Made by a program: the position numbers and the translations under genes | The notes under the pieces: generated by a model | Seen by the model: the letters and a program-made list of their open reading frames with translations, nothing else | Databases searched by the model: none | Told to the model about the DNA's origin: nothing | Shown: piece after piece, positions 8,131 to 13,733 of the stretch | Numbering within the stretch: position 1 is the first letter of the stretch | Layout: each line of letters starts with the position of its first letter | Assembly: GCA_002373815.1 (NCBI GenBank) | Contig: DFKH01000097.1 | Location: 1 to 14,296 of the forward strand | Origin: Alphaproteobacteria bacterium UBA3650 | Lineage (GTDB): Bacteria; Pseudomonadota; Alphaproteobacteria; CAAHEQ01; UBA3637 | Reading direction: 5' to 3' | Length of the DNA: 14,296 bases

Positions 8131-8184
8131 ATTTGTTCTCAGAGTATTTGATTTTATGGGCTTTTCTCATGTTTTGTCCTTTCG

Positions 8185-8251
8185 TGTATCACACTTTGTA
8201 TCACACTTTTTATTATATCGTGATGGTTTTGAATTGTACACGTCCATTTGC
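8185..8251. repeat. Conserved core of the island-end repeat, right copy
   Basis: This is the partner of 4265-4331, with 66 of 67 positions identical, including two direct copies of GTATCACACTT (8186-8196 and 8198-8208). It lies outside the right boundary of the autotransporter segment, so its arm-like units could belong to a second element continuing towards the SLOG and restriction genes. Confidence 0.85.
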
Positions 8252-8333
8252 CAATCCCAGAAAATTTTTAAGCCAATTCTGGAGTCGATGAACCTAAAAA
8301 GTAGTATATTTGCCTACCCATCTAAGCCAGAAC

Positions 8334-8801
8334 TCACTCTCCCAGAGGACTTTTTGCTATATTAATGACAGTTTTTCCATTTGCTTTAGCTGTTTTCATG
8401 GCTGTGTATGCTCCCCCTGAGTTGGACATCACATAACAAATCATAAAATCACATTCTTTGGCTAAAGTTCGGTTGCGCCTAGTGATGGCATATCTTTGGG
8501 GGCCGATTTCTGTTCCTTCTGGTAAAAATACAAAATCATAGAGTCGATTTAGGCGATCAGTGTCTTCCTTATCTCTTGGAAAATAAGCCAAAGCACGAAT
8601 ACGTCTGATGTTTGGATATTGTTTTTTGATTTCAGAAACAGTTTGATATGCGATTGAATCAAAATTGCCATATCCACCAAAGATAAAGTCTGTGACACCC
8701 TCATTGGTAATTAAATCTATAACTGTGTTCTGAAGGAGTGTTTTTTCTTGCTCAGAAAGTGAAATCCAACGGTGACCGAAAAACACACAACTCTTTGCCA
8801 C
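8334..8801 (-). CDS. SLOG-family protein (DUF1273/YpsA-like)
   Basis: The protein belongs to the SLOG superfamily, Rossmann-like proteins thought to bind nucleotide-derived ligands. It has 155 residues from the GTG at 8801. The signature CVFFGHR is near the N-terminus (residues 5-11), FGGYGNFDSIAY in the middle, and RRNRTLAKECDFMICYV followed by SGGAYTAMKTAKANGKTVINI at the C-terminus. An in-frame GTG at 8834 would add 11 residues, but it lies inside a stable hairpin, whereas the GTG at 8801 has AAAGG (8808-8812) 6 nt upstream and places FGHR where the family normally has it. The gene is preceded by a long structured leader with its own promoter. YpsA-like proteins occur in Gram-positive chromosomes and in mobile elements. 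The ligand and cellular role here are unknown; neighbours suggest defence or signalling. Confidence 0.8.
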   Translation of the reverse strand: MAKSCVFFGHRWISLSEQEKTLLQNTVIDLITNEGVTDFIFGGYGNFDSIAYQTVSEIKKQYPNIRRIRALAYFPRDKEDTDRLNRLYDFVFLPEGTEIGPQRYAITRRNRTLAKECDFMICYVMSNSGGAYTAMKTAKANGKTVINIAKSPLGE

Positions 8802-8830
8802 GGCTTGCCTTTCATAGTGTTTCAATGTAA

Positions 8831-9034
8831 ACACCCACCATAAAAGGTGGGTGGATGTACAAACTACGATCGATATGAAAAGTAGCCCAGTTATTGGGCC
8901 GAGGCCTTATTCACTGGCATCCACCCTTGAGTAGGTAGATGCCCTAATGTAAAATTCCTACTGTTCATAAGTAGGTCTTACCCATATCGATCTTGGATTT
9001 TGTATATCCGTCGCTGAAACGGGCATTTCAGCTG
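8831..9034 (-). ncRNA. Structured leader RNA upstream of the SLOG gene (candidate riboswitch or ncRNA)
   Basis: Read on the minus strand from the predicted start near 9034, the roughly 200-nt transcript can form these perfect helices: 9026-9032 with 9013-9019 (7 bp, loop UGCCCG); 8983-8992 with 8868-8877 (10 bp, closing helix); inside it 8970-8975 with 8957-8962 (6 bp, extended by 8978-8981 with 8949-8952), 8938-8943 with 8916-8921 (6 bp) and 8895-8899 with 8885-8889 (5 bp). A 3' hairpin pairs 8846-8853 with 8832-8839 (8 bp). A further 9-bp pairing, 8918-8926 with 8849-8857, overlaps both the 8916-8921 helix and the 3' hairpin, so the three compete or form a pseudoknot. The layout resembles a multi-arm aptamer plus expression platform. 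It matches no riboswitch class I recognise. Confidence 0.65.
8832..8853 (-). promoter_or_regulatory. 3' hairpin of the leader, possible attenuator
   Basis: On the minus strand CACCCACC, loop TTTTAT and GGTGGGTG form an 8-bp stem with six G-C pairs, followed by TTTACATT. The T-run is short for an intrinsic terminator. It ends about 20 nt before the ribosome-binding site of the SLOG gene, so it could act by attenuation rather than by hiding that site. Its 5' arm is also claimed by the alternative pairing with 8918-8926. Confidence 0.5.
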
Positions 9035-9040
9035 TTAGGT

Positions 9041-9069
9041 ATTATAAAAGATAAATTTAGAAAATGCAA
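9041..9069 (-). promoter_or_regulatory. Consensus sigma-70 promoter of the structured leader
   Basis: On the minus strand a -35 TTGCAT (9064-9069) and a perfect -10 TATAAT (9041-9046) are separated by exactly 17 bp. Transcription should start near 9034, immediately before the first hairpin of the leader RNA. Confidence 0.75.
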
Positions 9070-9109
9070 CACAGAAAAATATCAAATACTTGTTCAATGC
9101 TTTATTTTA

Positions 9110-9138
9110 TTGCTAAATTGTTCAAAATATAGTATTCT
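9110..9138 (+). promoter_or_regulatory. Promoter of the small ORF
   Basis: TTGCTA (9110-9115) and TATTCT (9133-9138) are spaced 17 bp apart and lie just upstream of the ribosome-binding site of the 69-residue ORF. The promoter faces away from the leader-RNA promoter, about 40 bp away. Confidence 0.5.
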
Positions 9139-9160
9139 TATATAAGAAAGGAATAAAATT

Positions 9161-9370
9161 ATGGGATTCTTTAGTGCATTATTTCACGGGATTATGAATC
9201 AAAGGAATAATTATCATAATCAGGACTATAATAGACGAGAGCCAACTGCTGAAGATTACATCCATCGTGGTGAAATTGAAAGAGACAATTATGATGATGG
9301 CAAACGAAATTCCATAGATGAACATGGAGAGTTGCCAGAAAGCAGAGAGGATGATGAACGATCTTGGTAA
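9161..9370 (+). CDS. Small hydrophilic protein of unknown function
   Basis: I do not recognise this 69-residue protein. A good ribosome-binding site (AAAGGA, 8 nt before the ATG) and a plausible promoter support it as a real gene. The first dozen residues (MGFFSALFHGIM) are hydrophobic and could be an amphipathic membrane-contacting helix. The remainder is very polar, with clusters of Asn, Asp, Glu, Arg and Tyr and an acidic end (ESREDDERSW), suggesting a disordered or adaptor-like protein. No signal-peptide cleavage site or known motif is visible. It is divergent from the SLOG unit and convergent with the restriction gene, whose stop lies 2 bp after its own. The size and location would suit an accessory factor of a mobile element. 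Confidence 0.6.
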   Translation: MGFFSALFHGIMNQRNNYHNQDYNRREPTAEDYIHRGEIERDNYDDGKRNSIDEHGELPESREDDERSW

Positions 9371-9372
9371 GA

Positions 9373-9933
9373 TTAGCTAATTGTCCCAGAAATTAAATCA
9401 ATGGTTTTGATTGGTTTCAGTCCCTTAGGTCTAATAATGGAATCTTGAATTGAAAATCTAGGACGTCTTCCTTGTAATTGTTGATCTTTAAATGTTTCAT
9501 GTTTTTTTGAATTTAAAACCAGTGAATAAACATCTTGATCTTCTATTTTATAAAATTTGACACATCCATCAACCTTTCCATTGGGAGCAAAGTCTGCAAA
9601 ATACAGCAAATCCCATGTTGAAGTTGGGCCGAATGATGTACAATCATTTGGAATTGATGCTGATTTTACTTGAACACCCTCTCCAGTATTGCGAATCACA
9701 CAATCATAAGAATAAGCCGTTCCATTTGTTCTTATAGCATTAAATGCCAAACAAAATAATGCTTCACTAAAAACGTCAGGAACATTTAAATTTCTACCAC
9801 CCAATTCTTTTAATTTTTTATTTATTTTTAACCAATCTTTAAATATATCTTGTAATTTTTTAAAATCCTCAAAATCAAAAGCGTCCCCAACTACTTGAGA
9901 TCCATCTTTTAAAATAATTGTTTCTTTCTTCAT
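9373..9933 (-). CDS. Type II restriction endonuclease, Bsp6I family
   Basis: This 186-residue protein matches what I know of the Bsp6I restriction endonuclease family, whose founder cleaves at GCNGC. Family-like stretches include the region around FSEALFCLAF (55-64), RTNGTAYSYDC (68-78), GVQVKSASIPNDCTSFGP (86-103), STWDLLYFADFAPNG (105-119) and QGRRPRFSIQD. A PD-(D/E)XK-type site is probably formed by D77, Q88 and K90, with E57 possibly contributing. The length is normal for the family. GGAGG lies 8 nt before the ATG, inside the end of the upstream gene, from which it is separated by only 3 bp, so the two nuclease-like genes are almost certainly translated from one message. The divergent C5 methyltransferase is the expected protective partner. 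GCNGC specificity is inherited from the family, not proven by the sequence. Confidence 0.85.
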   Translation of the reverse strand: MKKETIILKDGSQVVGDAFDFEDFKKLQDIFKDWLKINKKLKELGGRNLNVPDVFSEALFCLAFNAIRTNGTAYSYDCVIRNTGEGVQVKSASIPNDCTSFGPTSTWDLLYFADFAPNGKVDGCVKFYKIEDQDVYSLVLNSKKHETFKDQQLQGRRPRFSIQDSIIRPKGLKPIKTIDLISGTIS

Positions 9934-9936
9934 TGT

Positions 9937-11100
9937 CTAATCCTCCGTATGTTGTTGAATAATCATGCGAAAATCATTTTTGAGATTTTCAAAATATGAT
10001 GGAACATAAGATACTAAAGATTTTTGCATAAAGTATTCTTCTCCACTATTAGAGCTTCTATCTAATACAGCAAAATCAATGCGATATATTGAATTTGCAT
10101 TAAGTTTAAAATTATTAATCTGGGATATCGCACTAGTTTTAATATATATTGAGCTATTAGATTTTTTAATAATCTTAATAGCATCTATATTATCAATGTA
10201 TAAATCTACTGTTCTGTATAAAAACTTGTTAGAAACACCCCGTGAGTTTTTTGTATAGTATGGGATATTATTATCAGTTATGCCTTCATACCAATTAGAA
10301 TTAAAACGATACAATCCTATATTTGTTAAATCACAATAGTTGGATAAAGGAATTTCTTCAAGACAATTTACCCGTGTTTCTTTTTTTTCTGAAATATCAT
10401 TAATATATTGAACACTTACAGTACTTTCACAAAAAGTTGATGCTCCCATAAATGCACTGGCAGTAGTTATCTTTAGTAATGTAATGCTACCTATAGAATT
10501 ATCTGTTGCATCTACCTTGTTAATACTTTGAATATTTTGTTCATTGTTTGACAAAATAAATGCTTCATCATCCATTACTAAATTAGAATAAATTTCATCC
10601 TTAAAAATACTTTTTTCAAAAAATGGGAGAAGATAGTCAATCCTTAATTCACTTTCAACCATAACAAGATACTTATTATCATAGTTTTGATTGCGCAAAT
10701 TTACCATTTTTTGAGGTTTCTTGAATGTTTTTATTTCAATTTGAGGCATACCTTCTACCGCTTTCCATTTTTCTTGAAAAACAGCAAACGGAATAATTTT
10801 ATTTTTAAGACGAATACCTATTATATCTGGAGCAATACCTGCAATTCTGGGATTATACATATAAAAGTCAGATACAATATCGATTTTGTTAGAAAATCCA
10901 AATTCCGGTAATATTATTTTCTTAAATACAAGACTCTCTGGGATTGTATTAATCCAACGATCAAAAATTCCACCAATTTGATCTCCCTTAGAGCTTAGCG
11001 CTCCTTGCATTGATGAACTATTTTGTCTTTGGGTAAGTGCAACGATAAAATATATTGTTTTTAAGATATCATCTTTATCAATCTTAATTGTGGTTGTCAT
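9937..11100 (-). CDS. Predicted PD-(D/E)XK nuclease-like protein of the restriction operon
   Basis: I cannot assign a named family. From the ATG at 11100 the protein has 387 residues. That start is preceded by GAGAGG at 6 nt, while an in-frame ATG at 11130 has no such site. Near the N-terminus a nuclease-like pattern is visible: PDIIGI (91-96), then QIEIKTFKK (120-128), so D92, E122 and K124 could form a PD-(D/E)XK centre. YLVMVESELRIDYLLPFF follows. The second half has few features beyond Asn/Ile-rich composition and could be a target-recognition or binding domain. It is first in the operon with the Bsp6I-family gene 3 bp downstream, and divergent from the methyltransferase. It may be a second endonuclease or an accessory subunit. 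The whole gene is markedly AT-rich compared with uvrC and pgsA. Confidence 0.7.
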   Translation of the reverse strand: MTTTIKIDKDDILKTIYFIVALTQRQNSSSMQGALSSKGDQIGGIFDRWINTIPESLVFKKIILPEFGFSNKIDIVSDFYMYNPRIAGIAPDIIGIRLKNKIIPFAVFQEKWKAVEGMPQIEIKTFKKPQKMVNLRNQNYDNKYLVMVESELRIDYLLPFFEKSIFKDEIYSNLVMDDEAFILSNNEQNIQSINKVDATDNSIGSITLLKITTASAFMGASTFCESTVSVQYINDISEKKETRVNCLEEIPLSNYCDLTNIGLYRFNSNWYEGITDNNIPYYTKNSRGVSNKFLYRTVDLYIDNIDAIKIIKKSNSSIYIKTSAISQINNFKLNANSIYRIDFAVLDRSSNSGEEYFMQKSLVSYVPSYFENLKNDFRMIIQQHTED

Positions 11101-11137
11101 TGAGTACCTCTCAAAATCCCAGTTAAACACCTACCTT

Positions 11138-11166
11138 AGGATACAGTATAGTCACTTGATTTTCAA
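11138..11166 (-). promoter_or_regulatory. Promoter of the restriction operon
   Basis: On the minus strand TTGAAA (11161-11166) and TATCCT (11138-11143) are separated by 17 bp, about 38 bp before the start codon at 11100. A second choice is the better -10 TATACT (11145-11150) with a poorer -35. Confidence 0.55.
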
Positions 11167-11216
11167 GAGAAAAAAGACCATCCCAGCAAATTAATCTAAA
11201 AAATTGTTTTTTTTAA

Positions 11217-11245
11217 TTGTATTTTTACCATTTTTTCAGTATGAT
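11217..11245 (+). promoter_or_regulatory. Promoter of the methyltransferase gene
   Basis: A -10 TATGAT (11240-11245) stands 17 bp from TTGTAT (11217-11222). Transcription would start near 11252, at the centre of the inverted repeat 11245-11260, so anything bound there should affect initiation. Confidence 0.5.
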
Positions 11246-11260
11246 TGCAGCATGCCGCAA
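11245..11260. promoter_or_regulatory. Inverted repeat of two mirrored GCNGC sites, candidate operator
   Basis: TTGCAGCATGCCGCAA is a 16-bp inverted repeat broken only at the two N positions of its GCNGC sites, GCAGC (11247-11251) and GCCGC (11254-11258). It is a GC-rich island in very AT-rich intergenic DNA and overlaps the predicted start of methyltransferase transcription. By eye I found no other GCNGC between 9373 and 12293. Confidence 0.6.
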
Positions 11261-11279
11261 TAAAAAAGGAGCGTATCTT

Positions 11280-12293
11280 ATGTCAAAATTAAAAGCAATT
11301 AGCTTATTCGCTGGTGTTGGTGGAATTTGTCTAGGTTTCAAAAATAATGGTGTAGAAATTGTTTATGCAAACGATTTTGATAAATATGCCTGTCAAACAT
11401 ACAGAGAAAACTTTACACATCCATTAGTAGAAGGTGATATTGCGAAATTAGATACTGCAGATATGCCTAATGTTGATTTAGTTTTAGGCGGGGCACCATG
11501 TCAGGCCTTCTCAATTGCTGGATATAGGAAAGGTTTTAATGATGAACGAGGAAATCTGTTTTTTGAATATTTAAGAATTCTGATAGATAAAAAACCTAGA
11601 GCTTTCTTTTTTGAGAATGTTAAAAATTTGGTTTCTCACGATGGTGGAAAGACTTTTAATATTATGTTAGATGCTTTTCGACAAAACGGTTATTATGTTA
11701 GATATCAGGTCTTAAATAGTTGTGAATATGGAAATGTACCACAAAATAGAGAAAGAATATATGTCGTTGGTTTTAGAGAAAAAGAACTATGTGACAAATT
11801 CTATTTTCCAACTACCATTCCTCTCACAAAAAAAATTAGTGATATAGTAGATGTTACAAAAAAACAAGATGACAAATACTACTATAAAAATTTTCCTTGT
11901 TATGAGTCTATGTTAAAAGATACTATTGTTAAGAAAAATACAATATATCAACTAAGACGTGTATATGTGAGAGAAAACAAAAGTGGTGTATGTCCTACTC
12001 TAACAGCAAATATGGGAATGGGTGGCCATAATGTACCTCTTGTATTAGATAATTATGGAATTAGAAAATTAACACCTCGTGAATGTTTTTTATTCCAAGG
12101 CTTTCCTGATGATTTCAAATTTCCTAAAGGTATGAGTGATTGTCATTTATACAAACAAGCAGGTAATAGCGTATCTGTTCCTGTTATACAAAGAATAGCA
12201 AAAAACATCGTTGAGCTACTTAATACTGGAAATCTTATATTGAAAGATGAAGATGATAAAAACCCAACATTGTTTTCAGTAATGGCATCATAA
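11280..12293 (+). CDS. DNA (cytosine-5-)-methyltransferase, type II system
   Basis: This enzyme methylates cytosine at C5 in the restriction target and so protects the host from the divergent endonuclease. From the ATG at 11280, preceded by AAGGAG at 8 nt, it has 337 residues; an upstream in-frame ATG at 11217 lacks a ribosome-binding site and would precede the promoter's likely start point. The C5 motifs occur in order: I, FAGVGG (10-15); IV, GGAPCQAFS with catalytic C74; VI, ENV (112-114); VIII, QNRERI (155-160); a target-recognition region (roughly 190-270); and X, QAGNSVSVPVI (293-303). There is no N-terminal helix-turn-helix extension of the kind that lets some C5 methyltransferases repress their own genes. 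Specificity for GCNGC is inferred from the Bsp6I-family partner. The ASCH gene begins 3 bp after its stop. Confidence 0.95.
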   Translation: MSKLKAISLFAGVGGICLGFKNNGVEIVYANDFDKYACQTYRENFTHPLVEGDIAKLDTADMPNVDLVLGGAPCQAFSIAGYRKGFNDERGNLFFEYLRILIDKKPRAFFFENVKNLVSHDGGKTFNIMLDAFRQNGYYVRYQVLNSCEYGNVPQNRERIYVVGFREKELCDKFYFPTTIPLTKKISDIVDVTKKQDDKYYYKNFPCYESMLKDTIVKKNTIYQLRRVYVRENKSGVCPTLTANMGMGGHNVPLVLDNYGIRKLTPRECFLFQGFPDDFKFPKGMSDCHLYKQAGNSVSVPVIQRIAKNIVELLNTGNLILKDEDDKNPTLFSVMAS

Positions 12294-12296
12294 ATT

Positions 12297-12578
12297 ATGA
12301 CAAACACATTAAAACTGGTCCTGAAAGATATTTGGTTTGAAAAAATCAAATCTGGTGTTAAGACACATGAATATCGTGAATATAAAGATTTTTGGATTAA
12401 AAGATTATCACCGCCTAATCAATATTCTTATGTTGAATTTCAAAAGGCATATCGAAAAAATCCAGAACGAATGAAATTTGAAATAAGGTCAATTAAAGTA
12501 TTAGATACAAAATCAGCGAATGATCTGACTGTTGATTCTCCGGTATTTGATATTGAATTGGGTAAACGTATATATTAA
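12297..12578 (+). CDS. ASCH-domain protein
   Basis: This 93-residue protein has the look of an ASCH domain, a PUA-like fold often linked to RNA or modified nucleosides. The hallmark is LVLKDIWFEKIKSG followed by VKTHEYRE (residues 7-28), giving the conserved G-x-K-x2-E-x-R (G20, K22, E25, R27); FWIKRL and FEIRSIKVL follow in the expected places. The best-studied relative I know is E. coli YqfB, an N4-acetylcytidine amidohydrolase, but I cannot tell whether this protein has that activity. It starts 3 bp after the methyltransferase stop with no separate ribosome-binding site visible beyond the upstream coding end, so translation is probably coupled. Its tight linkage suggests a role in, or carriage with, the restriction-modification module. 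The 73 bp to the next gene's end hold no clear terminator. Confidence 0.75.
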   Translation: MTNTLKLVLKDIWFEKIKSGVKTHEYREYKDFWIKRLSPPNQYSYVEFQKAYRKNPERMKFEIRSIKVLDTKSANDLTVDSPVFDIELGKRIY

Positions 12579-12651
12579 CTTTGTCTATCTTTCAAATACC
12601 TTGCAACATTTACCAAAGAGTGTTGGATAGGAATATTTTTTTCTATAGAAT

Positions 12652-13725
12652 TTATAATTTTTTATTTAATTCATCCAAAGTAGAAATATTGGGTTCAATA
12701 AGACGATGCAGAGGTTTATATAAATCAGGGCATGCCTTTTCTAGTGGATTAAGACCACATAAAGCATTTTGTATTGGATTTAAAGAATAATTTTGTAGAT
12801 TATCCTCTATTATTGATTTTAATGGATTGTACCACTTATCATCAAAAGCTTTTATGGAGTTTTTTATACCACTACTTTCCCACCAATCCTGATATTTTTC
12901 TTGGATTTGTTTAATGTTTTCTGCCACACGTTTTAATTCTTTTTGTGTATTTGGAGAAAGCGTACTTCCTTGTTGTCTGGATATCTTTTTCAGAAAGGCT
13001 TCAAAAGTATAATGCTTAATTTTATGGTGCGTTTCTGTCTGGAATTCTTCAACTAATTCCAGTCTTAAATTTCCATCTTTCACCCAATCAGGTTTTGTAT
13101 CTTCTGAAACAAAAATAATGTCTTTTTGATTGTTTTTTGCATATTTTAATATATCAAACCAAATAAGAGCATCTCCATACGGATTGCTTTTTTTAGCTAA
13201 ATCACTAAAACCAGGAGGAATTCCAAATTCATATCTTTTCTTAATGAGGTCACATAATTTGATAAGTTCTTCTGGTTTTGGGGCAGAAGAAATTTTCCCT
13301 TGATATACACTTTCCCAAAATTGTGTGATTTCTTCTGGTTTTGGAGATTTTATTTTTTCAGCTTTTTGGGTTATTGCTTCTTTAATTTCCTTTCCATATT
13401 TTTCAATAATTGAATAAAAATCAGATCCTTTATGTAAATTCAGCCCTTTGAAAAATTTATCAATAGCTTTTTTTAAAGAATCTGATAATTCTTTTTGCTC
13501 TTTTATAATTCCAGACTTTTTTTGATAATATTCTAAACCTACTTGATAAGGTAAAAATAATCTGTCTTTAAGTTTCCCAACAATATCACTTGCATTTTGG
13601 AAGGTACTGGTAGAATATTTATGAAAATTTAATAAAATATTTGTATCAAAAACGATAGTTGCATTTTTTAGTAATGAACTTTCTTCGGCAGTGGATAATA
13701 TAGGCTTAGCATATGTATTTTTCAT
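12652..13725 (-). CDS. PIN-like domain protein (DUF4935/PIN_8 type), predicted ribonuclease
   Basis: PIN domains are metal-dependent ribonucleases common in toxins and defence proteins. This 357-residue protein shows a divided PIN-like core: IVFDTNILLNF with D27 and N29; FLPYQVGLEYYQKK with E65; a charged helical insert (about 70-160); RYEFGIPPGFSD (164-175); YGDALIWFDIL with D185 and D191; and IIFVSEDTKPDW with D209. This order, including the R-x-PPG-x-D element, is that of PIN_8-type proteins. The C-terminal third (about 245-357) is helical-looking and of unknown role. AAGGG lies 5 nt before the ATG. The gene starts 8 bp after the stop of the membrane-protein gene, so the pair forms an operon. 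A defence or abortive-infection role is inferred from the domain and neighbourhood only. Confidence 0.8.
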   Translation of the reverse strand: MKNTYAKPILSTAEESSLLKNATIVFDTNILLNFHKYSTSTFQNASDIVGKLKDRLFLPYQVGLEYYQKKSGIIKEQKELSDSLKKAIDKFFKGLNLHKGSDFYSIIEKYGKEIKEAITQKAEKIKSPKPEEITQFWESVYQGKISSAPKPEELIKLCDLIKKRYEFGIPPGFSDLAKKSNPYGDALIWFDILKYAKNNQKDIIFVSEDTKPDWVKDGNLRLELVEEFQTETHHKIKHYTFEAFLKKISRQQGSTLSPNTQKELKRVAENIKQIQEKYQDWWESSGIKNSIKAFDDKWYNPLKSIIEDNLQNYSLNPIQNALCGLNPLEKACPDLYKPLHRLIEPNISTLDELNKKL

Positions 13726-13733
13726 TAATACCC

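Noticed and set aside
7841..8170. A 109-codon minus-strand reading frame over the end of the autotransporter and the repeats
   Set aside because: It runs through two terminator hairpins and repeat units, overlaps the autotransporter 3' end, and has low-complexity basic composition.
8105..8365. An 86-codon plus-strand reading frame across the right island-end repeat
   Set aside because: It has no ribosome-binding site, overlaps the terminator edge and the tRNA-like segment, and the same frame in the left repeat copy is interrupted by a stop after the conserved core.
8802..8834. Upstream GTG at 8834 as the start of the SLOG protein
   Set aside because: It lies within the leader's 3' hairpin and lacks a ribosome-binding site, whereas the GTG at 8801 has AAAGG at 6 nt and fits the family N-terminus.
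8918..8928. T-box leader, because the RNA contains AAGGGUGGAUG resembling the T-box AGGGUGG element
   Set aside because: The remainder of the T-box consensus and the specifier stem are absent, and the downstream gene is not an aminoacyl-tRNA synthetase or amino-acid gene.
12604..12645. Terminator between the convergent ASCH and PIN genes
   Set aside because: The only hairpin (CAACA with TGTTG) has a 5-bp stem and a 12-nt loop, and the T-run is too far from it.
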